A DNA stretch of 64,000 nucleotides from Bacteroidales bacterium (lineage in GTDB: Bacteria; Bacteroidota; Bacteroidia; Bacteroidales; UBA932): assembly GCA_017962375.1 (NCBI GenBank), contig JAGCVJ010000011.1, positions 248,001 to 312,000 of the forward strand, given 5' to 3'. Below the pieces are notes generated by a model. The model was not told the origin of the DNA. It worked only from the letters and a program-made list of their open reading frames with translations, and did no database searches. Below, piece by piece: positions 8,275 through 18,332 of this stretch (positions are counted from its first letter, which is position 1; each line of letters starts with the position of its first letter). Both the position numbers and the translations under genes were made by a program.

Positions 8275-10046
8275 TAACTGAACTCGTAGTTGTAAGGCAT
8301 TCTCACGTAAGTCTTTACGCGGTTGTTTTCTTCAATGTCCTGAAGAATCTGCTCAGCCTGTGAAACATTTTTCTTGCCGAAGATTCTCTTCAGGAGGCTT
8401 TCTTCGCCGCTGCCGGAGAAGCTTTCCATCATCACTTCCATCTGAGTCTTCACTCTTGGATACTCTACAACATGATATGTAGTGGCGCCTCCCAGGCTGG
8501 CTGCATATTTGATGGCGTCTTCAATGCCGCCGATCTCGTCAACTATTCCAACCTCAACTCCCTGGGTTCCGGTCCAAACTCTTCCCTGGGCAATGGAATC
8601 TACCTGAGCTATGCTCATTTTTCTGCCGTCGGAAACGATGTTCATGAACTTGGTGTAGATCTGCTCTACGAACTTCTGGGTGTAGGCAATTTCCTCCTCA
8701 TCCATAGGACGGCTCATGTCGCCGGCAGTGGCGTGCTTGTGTGTTCCGAGCTGCACTGCATTGATTTTCAGATGCTCCTTGAGGCCCTTAGCATAGTTGA
8801 ACGCCAGGGAGAATACTCCGATGGAGCCGGTGAGAGTGGTCTTGTCTGAGAAGATGCGATTTGCCTGGGCTGAAATCCAGTATCCGCCGCTGGCTGCATA
8901 TTCGCCGAAGGAGCATACAAGAGGCTTTTCAGCGGCGAGTTTCTGGAGAGCTTCTCTCATAAGCTCGGCAGCCTGGGCGTCTCCGCCAGGAGAATTAACT
9001 CTGAATACAACTGCGTCAATTTTCTTGTCCTTGCGGATTTTTTCCACCTGGCGCACGAACTTGTTGGCGGAAATACCGCTTCCGTTCATAGCAATCTCGC
9101 CCTCAGCGTAGAGAACTGCAATTCTCTTTTCTCCCTTCATACTTTGATCCAGTGTCTTGGCATAGGTTGCAATAGGAACAACTTTCAGGTCTTCTTCTTT
9201 CTCCACGCCTACAAGGCCGCAGATCTTCTGGGTATATTCGTCTGTAGTAAGAGTCTCGTCTACCAGGTTGAGTTCCTTGGCAGATTCTGCAGTGCCTATC
9301 TTGAGCTGGTCTATAGCCTCGTTGAAAACGGCAGGGTCTATCTTGCGGCTTATGCAGATGGCTTCAGACCAGTTCTCCCAGATGGAATTGAGCATTTCCA
9401 TATTCTGCTGGCGGTTCTCAGGGCTGATGTCGTTTTTGATGTACTGCTCGGCTGCTGCCTTGAACTTGCCGTGGCGGATGAGCTGGAACTCAACTCCCAG
9501 CTTGTCCAGTGCGTCTTTGAAGAACATCATGCTGGCACCCAGTCCCTGGATCGGCATAGTGCCTTCGTTGTGTATGTAAATCTTGTCTGCAACGCTTGCA
9601 ATATAGTATCCGCCAAGCGAATAGTTGATTCCGTATGAAACTACAGGCTTTCCGCAGTCGTGGAACTTTATCAAAGCTTCCCTAAGTTCTTCAAGGTTGG
9701 CCAGTCCGCTGTTTACAGCCCCTTTGTCGGTAATCAGGATCATCGATATCTTGCTGTCCTCGGCAGCCTTCTCAATGGCTCTGATGGCGTCATAAATGCC
9801 GAGGGAAGCCTTAGGCATGCTCACGAAAGGAATGCCCAGGTCTGCTCCAACGCCCTCCTGGGTTCTTTCGCCAATGGCCTCTGAGAGGTCTATTTTCAGG
9901 ATAGAGCTGTTTTTCACGGTTGGAACCTCAGAAGTGCTTCCGGCACTCATAATGGCGCCAAGGAGCATAAAGAATAGAATCAGGTTCAGAATCAGGGCCA
10001 CAAGACATCCCAGAAGTGCGGCCAAAAAGGTTTTCCAGAAATTCAT
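8271..10046 (-). CDS. sppA: Signal peptide peptidase SppA, long (67K-type) form
   Basis: 591 residues, the length of the two-domain SppA found in Gram-negatives. A single N-terminal membrane segment (residues about 5-33) anchors it to the inner membrane facing the periplasm. The N-terminal half has the Lys-bearing SVADKIYIHNEGT segment; the C-terminal half has VFRVNSPGGDAQAAELM and the catalytic Ser motif GEYAASGGYWIS. SppA forms a tetrameric Ser/Lys-dyad protease that degrades cleaved signal peptides. The gene is divergent from the GH9 enzyme gene, with about 107 nt between the two starts. Confidence 0.94.
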   Translation of the reverse strand: MNFWKTFLAALLGCLVALILNLILFFMLLGAIMSAGSTSEVPTVKNSSILKIDLSEAIGERTQEGVGADLGIPFVSMPKASLGIYDAIRAIEKAAEDSKISMILITDKGAVNSGLANLEELREALIKFHDCGKPVVSYGINYSLGGYYIASVADKIYIHNEGTMPIQGLGASMMFFKDALDKLGVEFQLIRHGKFKAAAEQYIKNDISPENRQQNMEMLNSIWENWSEAICISRKIDPAVFNEAIDQLKIGTAESAKELNLVDETLTTDEYTQKICGLVGVEKEEDLKVVPIATYAKTLDQSMKGEKRIAVLYAEGEIAMNGSGISANKFVRQVEKIRKDKKIDAVVFRVNSPGGDAQAAELMREALQKLAAEKPLVCSFGEYAASGGYWISAQANRIFSDKTTLTGSIGVFSLAFNYAKGLKEHLKINAVQLGTHKHATAGDMSRPMDEEEIAYTQKFVEQIYTKFMNIVSDGRKMSIAQVDSIAQGRVWTGTQGVEVGIVDEIGGIEDAIKYAASLGGATTYHVVEYPRVKTQMEVMMESFSGSGEESLLKRIFGKKNVSQAEQILQDIEENNRVKTYVRMPYNYEFSY

Positions 10047-10153
10047 ATCGTGTAATTTTTAATTTTTGTCGCGATTATTCAAAATCCAAAGATAATGTAA
10101 AATTGTTATATTTGTATGATTTGGAAAACTGCAATTCTTCATCACGAAAGATT

Positions 10154-12778
10154 ATGAAAAAACTATTTATCCTGCTGGCGGTTCTGGGCTTCTCCATTTC
10201 ATCTATAGCCCAGAAACATATCAGAATCAACTATGTGGGATATCTCCCGAAGAGCGTTAAAGTAGCCGTTTATTTTGAGGAAAAAAGTCTGGACGCGCCT
10301 TTAGACAGAGATGGCCTGGATGTTCAGGTGAGTGCATCCGGACAGACTGCCTGGACAAGGCGGCCCGGAAAGGTAGAAGTGGATGTTCCGTTTATTGAGC
10401 AGGAATGGATGCCGGAAGAGTTTGTGGTTTTTGATGCCGTCACCGACCTTCCTGTTTTCACCGGCCGTGCCGGGGGTGCCGATGGCAGCAAATGGGCTGT
10501 GGAAAGTGCTTTCAGGCTTAATTTTTCCGCTCTGGAAAAGCCGGGAGGGTATTATATAAGATTCAGGGATACATATTCTCCGGTATTCAAGATAGGGGCG
10601 GATGTGTATGACGGGGCGGCAGATCTTCTGCTCAACTATATGAGGCAGCAGCAGTGCGGCTACAACCCGTTCACCGATACTCTCTGCCACCAGTTGGACG
10701 GCTACATTGTTGACCATCCTGAGAGGAACGGAGAGAGGATAGACGTGACTGGAGGCTGGCACGACGCTTCCGATTACCTTCAGTACCAGACTACAAGCGC
10801 TACGGCAACTTACCATATGATGTTTGCCTGGAAGTATATTGAGGACAAGAGCATTTTTGCTGACCGCTATCAGGCTGACGGAAGGCCCGGCGCCAACGGC
10901 GTGCCGGATATCCTGGACCAGGCCCGCTGGGGGCTTGACTGGCTTGTTAAGATGAACCCGGAAGACAGGGTGATGTTCACCCAGATCGCCGATGACAGAG
11001 ACCATATTGGATTCAAGCCGCCTCAGTATGACACTGCCGATTACGGCTGGGGAGAGGGCAACGGACGCCCGGTTTACTTCCTCACCGGCAAGCCTCAGGG
11101 AATGGGCAAGTTCGGCAAGAACCGCACAACTGGAGTTTCTTCCGCAGCCGGCAAATTCGCTTCCACCTTTGCTCTTGGAGGAGACGTTTTCTCGACGATA
11201 GACCCTGAGTTTGCCAAGAAGATTGCCGCCAAGGCAGTTCCTGCATACGAATATGCCAAGGAGGTTCCGGGCAACACCCAGACCGCCTGCTACATTTCTA
11301 GATACTTCTACGAGGAAGACACTTGGGTAGATGACGTGGAACTGGCAGCAGCTACATTATATTCAACCACAAAAAATCCTGTATATCAAGAAGAAGCAGA
11401 CTACTACGGTGAGCAGGAGCCTGTGTCTCCATGGATGGAGCTTGGCAGGGGAAGGCATTACCAGTTCTATCCGTTCATCAACCTCGGGCACTTCCTTCAG
11501 GCATCGGAAGGAGACGAGGGCCTGAAACTCAAATACACTGAATTCATGAAGGAAGGCCTTGAGGATTTGCGCAAAAGGGCAGACCTAGAGCCGTTCTGCC
11601 ACGGCATTCCATATCTGTGGTGCTCCAACAACCTGACCAGCGCCGCCGTCACCCAGGCCCAGCTTTACCGCAGGCTCACTGGAGACAGTTCCTATGTTTA
11701 TATGGAAGCGGCTTTGAGAGACTGGCTGTTCGGCTGCAACCCATGGGGTGTATCGATGATAATAGGCTATCCTAAGGGCGGATACATACCGACTCGTCCG
11801 CATTCCGCTTTCACTCTGGAAAACAGGGAGATAACAGGAGGACTGATAGACGGTCCGGTATATAACTTCATATTCGCTTCCAGAGCAGGAGGCGGACTTA
11901 GGGAACCTGATGAAACCCCAAGTCTGAACAGGGGAATTGCAGTTTACCACAACGACATCGGTGACTATGCTACCAACGAGCCAACGATGGACGGCACGGC
12001 AGGCTTGACATATTACTTTGCAACTTTGGAGCAGGAAGGCAACCGCCAGAAGAAAGAATACAATCCGTCCACGGCAAAAGCAGTAAAAGACCAGTATGGC
12101 GCCATCCGCCGAATAGATCCAACCAAGAAAGAAATCTATCTGATCTTTTCCGCAGACGATATGTTCAACGGAGGTGAGAAGATACTCAAGCAGCTCAGAA
12201 AAGAGAAGGTAAAAGGCTCCTTCTTCTTTACCGGAAATGCTCTGCGCAAGCCTGAGTTCCAGGATATTATCCGTGAGATTGTAAACGAGGGCCATTATGT
12301 GAGCGGCCATTCAGACAAGCATCTTCTGTATGCTCCGTGGGACGGCAACAGAGACTCTATGCTTATAAGCAAAGACAGCATACTTGCAGACATCCGCCTC
12401 AACGCTAAAGAACTGGAAAAGTTCGGAGTTTTTCAGAGCCAGTCAAGGTATCTGCTTCCGCCTTACGAGCACTACAACACGGAGGCTGTGAACATACTCT
12501 CCAGAGCCGGCTACATTCCAATCAACTATACTCAGGGAACAGCCACTCCTGCAGACTACACCATTCCTTCGATGAGCTCATACGTAGAGGCCCAGAAACT
12601 GATAGACCGCCTCTATGCATTTGAGGCCAAGAGCAACCTCAACGGCGCTATCATACTCATCCATCCAGGCATAGAAGAATCCCGCCCGGAAAGCGAGAGG
12701 CTCTATAACCGCCTGAGAGAAATGATAATGTACCTCAAGAAGAAAGGCTACACATTCAAGACTTTCAAAGACTTATAA
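10154..12778 (+). CDS. GH9 glycoside hydrolase fused to a polysaccharide deacetylase-like domain
   Basis: 874 residues from the ATG at 10154, chosen because it opens a clean signal peptide (MKKLFILLAVLGFSISSIAQ); the frame extends upstream but that part is not signal-like. Domains: an N-terminal Ig-like module (IRINYVGYLPKSVKVAVYF) typical of GH9 cellulases, a GH9 (alpha/alpha)6 catalytic domain with GGWHDASDY (nucleophile-activating Asp region) and NEPTMDGTAGLTYYF (proton-donor Glu region), then a NodB-like domain from about residue 655 with SADDMF in place of the usual TFDDG and the metal-binding HSDKH. Family GH9 acts on beta-1,4-glucans; the deacetylase would act on a decorated polysaccharide. 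Periplasmic or surface location. A TATATTTG box at 10107-10114 may be its promoter. Confidence 0.88.
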   Translation: MKKLFILLAVLGFSISSIAQKHIRINYVGYLPKSVKVAVYFEEKSLDAPLDRDGLDVQVSASGQTAWTRRPGKVEVDVPFIEQEWMPEEFVVFDAVTDLPVFTGRAGGADGSKWAVESAFRLNFSALEKPGGYYIRFRDTYSPVFKIGADVYDGAADLLLNYMRQQQCGYNPFTDTLCHQLDGYIVDHPERNGERIDVTGGWHDASDYLQYQTTSATATYHMMFAWKYIEDKSIFADRYQADGRPGANGVPDILDQARWGLDWLVKMNPEDRVMFTQIADDRDHIGFKPPQYDTADYGWGEGNGRPVYFLTGKPQGMGKFGKNRTTGVSSAAGKFASTFALGGDVFSTIDPEFAKKIAAKAVPAYEYAKEVPGNTQTACYISRYFYEEDTWVDDVELAAATLYSTTKNPVYQEEADYYGEQEPVSPWMELGRGRHYQFYPFINLGHFLQASEGDEGLKLKYTEFMKEGLEDLRKRADLEPFCHGIPYLWCSNNLTSAAVTQAQLYRRLTGDSSYVYMEAALRDWLFGCNPWGVSMIIGYPKGGYIPTRPHSAFTLENREITGGLIDGPVYNFIFASRAGGGLREPDETPSLNRGIAVYHNDIGDYATNEPTMDGTAGLTYYFATLEQEGNRQKKEYNPSTAKAVKDQYGAIRRIDPTKKEIYLIFSADDMFNGGEKILKQLRKEKVKGSFFFTGNALRKPEFQDIIREIVNEGHYVSGHSDKHLLYAPWDGNRDSMLISKDSILADIRLNAKELEKFGVFQSQSRYLLPPYEHYNTEAVNILSRAGYIPINYTQGTATPADYTIPSMSSYVEAQKLIDRLYAFEAKSNLNGAIILIHPGIEESRPESERLYNRLREMIMYLKKKGYTFKTFKDL

Positions 12779-12779
12779 T

Positions 12780-13625
12780 ATGTTCAAGATATCAGGAAAA
12801 AAGCAGCTCACACCGCTGATCTACTCGCTGGAAGTGGAGGCTCCCAGGATTGCCAAAAGCGCTAAGCCGGGGCAGTTCCTCATTGTCCGCCCAACGGAAA
12901 ACGGAGAGAGAGTTCCGCTTACCATCTGCGATTATGATGCAGAGAAAGGAACGGTGAGAATTGTGGTGCAGATAGCAGGAGTTTCTTCCAGCAAAATCTG
13001 CATGATGAACGAGGGAGATTTCCTCTGCGATGTAGCCGGCCCGCTTGGCAAACCATCTGAATTTATGGATATTCCATACGAGGAACTGAAGAATAAGCGC
13101 TATTTGTTTGTTGCCGGTGGAGTAGGGGCAGCTCCTGTTTATCCTCAGGCGATGTATCTGCACAAGGCAGGAGCTCACGTAGATGTGATCATAGGCGCCA
13201 GGAACAAAGACCTCATCATCATGGAAGACGAGATGAAAAAGGCCTGCACAAACCTTTACATCTGCACCGATGACGGCTCAAAAGGCGAGAAGGGAGTGGT
13301 TACTCTTCTTATGGAAAGACTGGGCAACAATTACGATATGTGCGTAGCAATCGGCCCTATGATAATGATGAAGTTTGCAACGCTGACGGCAAAGAAGTTG
13401 AACCTTCCTATTACGGTGAGTCTCAACACCTTGATGGTGGATGGAACTGGAATGTGCGGAGCCTGCAGAGTGAGTGTTGCGGGCAAGACGATGTTCGCCT
13501 GCGTGGACGGCCCTGAGTTCAACGGCTATGACGTGGACTTTGATGAGGCCATGCGCCGCCAGACTCTTTACCGCAAGCAGGAGCAAGATGCTAACGAGGC
13601 CGCCGGACTTGTACTAAAAAGATAA
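12780..13625 (+). CDS. Ferredoxin-NADP reductase-like subunit (NfnA / SudB / PyrK type)
   Basis: 281 residues. An N-terminal FAD-binding beta barrel (PGQFLIVRPTENGERVPLTI), an NAD-binding fold (YLFVAGGVGAAPVYPQA) and a C-terminal Cys cluster (GTGMCGACRVSVAGKTMFAC) match the small subunit that pairs with GltA-like flavoproteins. It starts one nt after the GH9 stop codon and ends 4 nt before the NfnB-like gene, so the pair is a tight operon. Known homologues transfer electrons between NAD(P)H and ferredoxin (transhydrogenase NfnAB) or act as sulfide dehydrogenase; which applies here cannot be decided. Confidence 0.88.
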   Translation: MFKISGKKQLTPLIYSLEVEAPRIAKSAKPGQFLIVRPTENGERVPLTICDYDAEKGTVRIVVQIAGVSSSKICMMNEGDFLCDVAGPLGKPSEFMDIPYEELKNKRYLFVAGGVGAAPVYPQAMYLHKAGAHVDVIIGARNKDLIIMEDEMKKACTNLYICTDDGSKGEKGVVTLLMERLGNNYDMCVAIGPMIMMKFATLTAKKLNLPITVSLNTLMVDGTGMCGACRVSVAGKTMFACVDGPEFNGYDVDFDEAMRRQTLYRKQEQDANEAAGLVLKR

Positions 13626-13629
13626 TTCT

Positions 13630-15024
13630 ATGGCAAACAAGATAGACAGGGTTCCGGTGAGGGAACAAGACCCTAAGGTCAGGGCAGCAAACTTTGAAGA
13701 AGTATGCTACGGCTACAATGCTGAGGAAGCTCAGCTTGAGGCTTCCAGATGCCTCAGCTGCAAGAAGCCGCGCTGCGTAGCTGCCTGTCCTGTAGGCATT
13801 AAGATTCCGGCATTCATACATCAGGTGTTTGAAAGAGACTTCAAAGCCGCGTACGATACAATTTCTGAAGACAGTTCACTGCCTGCAATCTGCGGCAGGG
13901 TTTGCCCGCAGGAAACCCAGTGCGAAGGCAGCTGCATTCTCGGAGTGAAGGGACAGCCGGTTTCAATAGGAAAACTTGAAAGATTTGTCGCCGATTATAA
14001 TCGCGAAAATTCTGAATCTGACAAAACATCTGCTTGCAAGGCAGAGTGTCAAAACAATGGAACCAAGGTGGCTGTAATCGGCAGCGGACCAGCGGGTTTG
14101 GCCTGTGCATCAGACCTTGCGAAACTTGGTTATGACGTGACGATTTTCGAGAGCCTGCACAAAGCCGGCGGAGTTCTTACATACGGAATTCCTGAGTTCA
14201 GGCTTCCAAAGAAAGCTGTTGTTGAAAAGGAGATCCAGAATCTTCTGGATATGGGCATCAAGATAGAGACAGATGTGTTTGTGGGCAGAACAGTAACCAT
14301 AGACGAGCTTATGGACAAGGAAAGCTTCAAGGCGGTGTTTGTGGGAACTGGAGCGGGGCTTCCGCTGTTTTTGGGAATTCCGGGCGAAAACCTGAACGGA
14401 GTTTTCTCTGCCAACGAATACTTGACAAGAAACAATTTGATGCAGGCTTTCAGCAAAGAGAGTGACACTCCGATTTTCCATGCAAAAAAGGTGTGCGTTG
14501 TAGGCGGCGGAAATGTTGCAATGGATGCTGCAAGAACTGCGCTAAGGCTTGGAGCTGAGGTTACCATAGTTTATCGCCGAAGCGAAAAGGAATTGCCTGC
14601 AAGAGCAGAGGAAGTGCATCACGCAAAAGAAGAGGGCATCAACTTCCAGCTGCTGACAAATCCGGTAGAAGTCCTCGGCGATGAAAACGGATGGGTAAAA
14701 GGCATAAGATGCATAAGAATGGAGCTCGGCGAACCGGACGAGAGCGGACGCCGAAGCCCGATTCCAATTCAAGGCTCTGAGTTTGACATAGAGGCTGATG
14801 CTCTGATAGTTGCGCTCGGTACGAAAATCAACCGCCTGATAGCGGACACCACTCCCGGCCTGGACACAGACCGCAAAGGCCGTTTGATTACAAGCGATAC
14901 GGCAACGAGCAGAAAAGGAGTATTCGCCGGCGGAGATGTTGTAACCGGAGCCGCCACCGTAATACTCGCGATGGGTGAGGGACGCAAGGCCGCCAAAGCC
15001 ATTCACGAATACCTGAAAGGCTAA
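13630..15024 (+). CDS. gltA: NADPH-dependent glutamate synthase-like flavoprotein (GltA/NfnB type)
   Basis: 464 residues. The N-terminal domain binds Fe-S clusters ([14 protein letters not shown] near residue 45 and [15 protein letters not shown] near 95). Two Rossmann folds follow: [10 protein letters not shown] for FAD and [20 protein letters not shown] for NADPH. Without the large glutamate synthase subunit nearby and with an NfnA-type partner just upstream, the likely role is electron bifurcation or NADPH:ferredoxin transhydrogenation rather than glutamate synthesis. That choice is inference from context; the fold is certain. Confidence 0.9.
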   Translation: MANKIDRVPVREQDPKVRAANFEEVCYGYNAEEAQLEASRCLSCKKPRCVAACPVGIKIPAFIHQVFERDFKAAYDTISEDSSLPAICGRVCPQETQCEGSCILGVKGQPVSIGKLERFVADYNRENSESDKTSACKAECQNNGTKVAVIGSGPAGLACASDLAKLGYDVTIFESLHKAGGVLTYGIPEFRLPKKAVVEKEIQNLLDMGIKIETDVFVGRTVTIDELMDKESFKAVFVGTGAGLPLFLGIPGENLNGVFSANEYLTRNNLMQAFSKESDTPIFHAKKVCVVGGGNVAMDAARTALRLGAEVTIVYRRSEKELPARAEEVHHAKEEGINFQLLTNPVEVLGDENGWVKGIRCIRMELGEPDESGRRSPIPIQGSEFDIEADALIVALGTKINRLIADTTPGLDTDRKGRLITSDTATSRKGVFAGGDVVTGAATVILAMGEGRKAAKAIHEYLKG

Positions 15025-15059
15025 AAACTTATATCTTTGCAAGAGAAAATTTTTTGAAA

Positions 15060-16529
15060 ATGGCACAAGTGCAGAAACCAAGCATTCCCAAAGGAACAAG
15101 AGACTTTTCTCCGGAGCAGATGGCCGGAAGAAACTACATATTCGACACCGTAAGAAGCATGTTCAAGAAGTTCGGTTACAAGCCGATAGAGACTCCTTCA
15201 ATGGAGAATCTGTCCACTCTTCTGGGCAAGTACGGAGAGGAGGGCGACAAGCTCCTTTTCAAAGTGCTCAACAGCGGTGACGCTTTCTCCGGCATTTCGC
15301 CTGACGAGTTCAACAAGTTCATCATCAGGCAGAACAGTTCGAGAGAAGATGTTGAGAAATCAGGTCTGGAGGGCGGCTATCTTTACGATGACGACGAGGC
15401 CGGAATTGAGAAAGTTGTCAACAGCAATGCCCTGAGTTTAAGGGTTTGCGAGAAGGGCCTCAGGTATGACCTTACCGTTCCTTTTGCCAGATACGTGGTG
15501 CAGCACCGCAATGAAATAACCTTCCCGTTCAAGCGCTACCAGATTCAGCCGGTATGGAGGGCAGACCGTCCGCAGAAGGGCCGCTACCGTGAGTTCTACC
15601 AGTGCGATGTGGACGTGATCGGAAGCAAGAGCCTGCTCAACGAACTGGAGCTTGTTCAGATAGTGGACGAGGTGTTCGGAATCTTTGGAATCAATGTCTG
15701 CATCAAGATCAACAACCGCAAGATTCTCAGTGGATTGGCTGAGGTTATGGGCTTCCCTGAAAAGCTGGTGGAAATCACCATCGCCATGGACAAGATAGAC
15801 AAGATCGGCCTGGATGCGGTGAAGGAAGAAATGCTTGCTGGCGGAGTGGATGAAAAAGGTTTCTCAATACTGGAACCGGTACTCACTTTTAGCGGCACAA
15901 CAAGTGAGAAAATTGCTCTGATCAGCGATGTTGTAAAGGACAGCGAGACCGGCCGGACGGGCGTTGAAGAACTGAAGACTTTGTTCGGCTTGATAGAGAA
16001 AGCGGGCATTGGCCAGAAGGTGGAAATAGATCTTTCCCTGGCCCGCGGACTTAACTATTACACAGGTGCTATCTTTGAGGTAAAGGCATTGGACTTTGCC
16101 ATCGGAAGCATCTGTGGCGGAGGAAGATACGACAACCTCACCGGCATCTTCGGCCTTCCTGACGTTTCAGGCGTGGGCATATCGTTCGGAGCAGACAGAA
16201 TCTACGATGTTCTTACAGGTTTGGACAAGTTCCCGAAAGACGCAATTACCGCAACAAAGGTTCTGCTTTCAAACATGGATGAATCTTCTGTTGCATACCT
16301 TCTTCCTCTGGCAAAGACACTGAGGGAAAAAGGCATCAGCTGCGAGGTGTATCCGGACCAGAGCAAACTCAAGAAACAGTTCGAATACGCAGAGAAAAAC
16401 CATATACCGTTTTTCATTATTGCAGGAGAGAGTGAGGTGGCCGCAAATACGGTGAATGTCAAGAATTTGGAAACAGGAGAGCAGACCACTCTCCCAATGG
16501 CCGAGGCAGCGGAATTTCTGGATAAATGA
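15060..16529 (+). CDS. hisS: Histidyl-tRNA synthetase
   Basis: 489 residues from the ATG at 15060; an in-frame TTG at 15054 adds two residues and is less likely. Class II motifs: [12 protein letters not shown] at the N-terminus, [20 protein letters not shown] as motif 2, the HisRS-specific [14 protein letters not shown], and GGGRYDNL with [13 protein letters not shown] as motif 3. A C-terminal HGTP anticodon domain follows. It is longer than the E. coli enzyme (424), as in other Bacteroidetes. A TATCTTTG box at 15032-15039 lies just upstream, so it may have its own promoter and a very short leader. Confidence 0.95.
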   Translation: MAQVQKPSIPKGTRDFSPEQMAGRNYIFDTVRSMFKKFGYKPIETPSMENLSTLLGKYGEEGDKLLFKVLNSGDAFSGISPDEFNKFIIRQNSSREDVEKSGLEGGYLYDDDEAGIEKVVNSNALSLRVCEKGLRYDLTVPFARYVVQHRNEITFPFKRYQIQPVWRADRPQKGRYREFYQCDVDVIGSKSLLNELELVQIVDEVFGIFGINVCIKINNRKILSGLAEVMGFPEKLVEITIAMDKIDKIGLDAVKEEMLAGGVDEKGFSILEPVLTFSGTTSEKIALISDVVKDSETGRTGVEELKTLFGLIEKAGIGQKVEIDLSLARGLNYYTGAIFEVKALDFAIGSICGGGRYDNLTGIFGLPDVSGVGISFGADRIYDVLTGLDKFPKDAITATKVLLSNMDESSVAYLLPLAKTLREKGISCEVYPDQSKLKKQFEYAEKNHIPFFIIAGESEVAANTVNVKNLETGEQTTLPMAEAAEFLDK

Positions 16530-16536
16530 AGAAAAA

Positions 16537-16567
16537 TTTGGTAATTAAGATTATTTAATTACCTTTG
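16537..16567 (+). promoter_or_regulatory. Bacteroidetes-type promoter of tRNA-fMet
   Basis: TTTG at 16537-16540, a 19-nt spacer and TACCTTTG at 16560-16567 fit the primary Bacteroidetes promoter consensus exactly. The tRNA begins 12 nt after the -7 box. Confidence 0.85.
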
Positions 16568-16578
16568 CAGCCCAATAC

Positions 16579-16652
<74 letters not shown>

Positions 16653-16658
16653 CTAGAT

Positions 16659-16692
16659 GACCGGAGAATCGTTGATTCCCCGGTCTTTTTTG
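16659..16692 (+). terminator. Intrinsic terminator after tRNA-fMet
   Basis: GACCGG (16659-16664) pairs with CCGGTC (16680-16685), and inside it GAATC (16666-16670) pairs with GATTC (16674-16678) around a GTT loop; one A/C mismatch separates the two parts. A run of six T follows. Confidence 0.88.
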
Positions 16693-17057
16693 TTTGTGTC
16701 ATTTTAGTTCATTTTGTAACATCGCCATTCTCTGGCAAAAAAATTGCTATACCTATTTATAATTATAAAACAACTCAAAAAAACATAAAAGTATCATTTT
16801 GAATATAGTACTAACTTGTATACTATCTGCATTTGGCAGCTTTTATAGGCTGAAATGACCATATTTTTCCATCGTTTCACGATAATATTTATGTTACTGA
16901 AAATCAGCATGGTGGGAAGCGTGTCAAATAAAAACTTCAAAAAATGTTGCGTTTTTGTAACAGACTAGTAATTTTTTTTCATACTTTTGCGCCGATTGTG
17001 CCGAAGTAGGTAAAGGGCACAGCACGATTGAAGAATATTTATAAAGTATAATATATT
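16693..17057 (+). promoter_or_regulatory. AT-rich region upstream of the fimbrial operon with -7 box and 5'-UTR hairpin
   Basis: A 365-nt gene-free, AT-rich stretch. TACTTTTG at 16982-16989 fits the -7 consensus; the nearest TTTG (16954-16957) is 24 nt away, slightly too far, so the -33 element is doubtful. Just after the presumed start site TGTGCC (16997-17002) pairs with GGCACA (17016-17021), a leader hairpin. No inverted repeats flanking the promoter were seen, so there is no visible sign of an invertible switch. Confidence 0.45.
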
Positions 17058-18332
17058 TTGAAAAAGCTAGTATTACTGTTAACGCTGTCCATCTGCGGAT
17101 TGGTTGTAGCCCGGGCTCAGGAAAGGACTACAGGCAATTTCAGCAGGCAGATATACTTCCAGAAAATGTATACTCTGCTGGACACTACTTATAAAGACAA
17201 TGCAAAGAACATTGCCTTTATCATCAATGAAGTAGGAAGGATTCTCGATGATCCTCAAATGGGCATTACTTCAATCTCTGTCGTATCCAGCGCATCCCCT
17301 GACGGATACCAGATACGCAATGAGATGTATTCGAATGAAAGAGCTGCCAGCATCCAGAAGGTTATCGTAGGACGCTACCCTCAGACCAAGGACTTGTTCA
17401 AAGTCAAATCTCTCGGAGTTGACTGGGAAGGAGCTATCAAGGTTGTGGAGGCTTCCGACGTAAAGTACAAGGATGAAGTTCTGAAGATACTCAGGGAATA
17501 TCCTGTAGAGGAAGAGCAGAACGGCAAGCTTGTATATCCTCGTATTGACAATCTGCGCAGGCTGCATGGCGGTATCCCTTACAAGTGGCTTACCGACAAC
17601 GCCTTCAAGGAACTCAGAAAGACTGTTGTTGTAGTTGATTTCTACAAGGAGATTCCTGCTCAGCCACAGGAGCCAGTTGTAACTCCTCCACCTGCAGCAA
17701 ATCCTCCTGCTCAGCCTGCAGAGCCTGTTGTACAGCCGGCTCCAGAACCGCTGCCGCAGCCGGTACTTGCAGTGAAGACCAACTTCCTGTATGACTTTGG
17801 CGCTACTCCTAACATTTCAGTTGAGATTCCTCTCGGAAGGAAATGGAGCGTTGCTGCTGAGTACACATTCCCTTGGTGGGTTTGGAACGACAACTCCAGG
17901 GCATGGCAGGTTCTCTACTGGGATATGAGCGCAAGACGCTGGCTCGGCAACCGCAACGTAAAGGATGTTCTTTCCGGATGGTTTGTAGGACTGACCGGTG
18001 GTGCAGGCTACTATGATGTTGAGCCTCACCGCTCTCTTCCTCACAGAGGATGGCAGGGCTGGTTCTGGACCGGAAGCATAGAAGGCGGTTACGCTTTCTG
18101 GCTCAACGACAGATGGAGCATGGAATTTTCCGTTGCCGCTGGATATCTTGGCACGGATTATTCAAAGTATAAGGGTGTGATGGGTGACGAGCACCTTGTA
18201 TGGCAGCACGACAGCCACCGCCACTATTTTGGCCCTACCAAGGCAAACGCTTCTATTGTCTACCATATATACAAAAAAGGCGACAAGGCTAAGAGAAAGC
18301 AACTTAGAGAACAAAGGAGGAACGAAAAATGA
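17058..18332 (+). CDS. OmpA-like/DUF3575 fusion protein, first gene of fimbrial operon
   Basis: 424 residues from a TTG start that opens a signal peptide (MKKLVLLLTLSICGLVVARAQ); no better start exists. Residues about 25-200 resemble an OmpA-like peptidoglycan-binding fold (ISVVSSASPDGYQIRNEM, then NERAASIQKVI). A Pro-rich linker (about 205-232) leads to a C-terminal DUF3575 domain (AVKTNFLYDFGATPNISVEI ...), which is barrel-like. DUF3575 genes regularly head fimbrial clusters in Bacteroides. It ends in an ATGA overlap with the DUF5119 gene, so the two are translationally coupled. A role in anchoring or exporting the pilus is inference. Confidence 0.82.
   Translation: MKKLVLLLTLSICGLVVARAQERTTGNFSRQIYFQKMYTLLDTTYKDNAKNIAFIINEVGRILDDPQMGITSISVVSSASPDGYQIRNEMYSNERAASIQKVIVGRYPQTKDLFKVKSLGVDWEGAIKVVEASDVKYKDEVLKILREYPVEEEQNGKLVYPRIDNLRRLHGGIPYKWLTDNAFKELRKTVVVVDFYKEIPAQPQEPVVTPPPAANPPAQPAEPVVQPAPEPLPQPVLAVKTNFLYDFGATPNISVEIPLGRKWSVAAEYTFPWWVWNDNSRAWQVLYWDMSARRWLGNRNVKDVLSGWFVGLTGGAGYYDVEPHRSLPHRGWQGWFWTGSIEGGYAFWLNDRWSMEFSVAAGYLGTDYSKYKGVMGDEHLVWQHDSHRHYFGPTKANASIVYHIYKKGDKAKRKQLREQRRNEK

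Noticed and set aside
16693..17057. Possible invertible promoter for the fimbrial operon
   Set aside because: I looked for inverted repeats flanking the promoter as in phase-variable Bacteroides loci and saw none convincing; no nearby site-specific invertase gene either.
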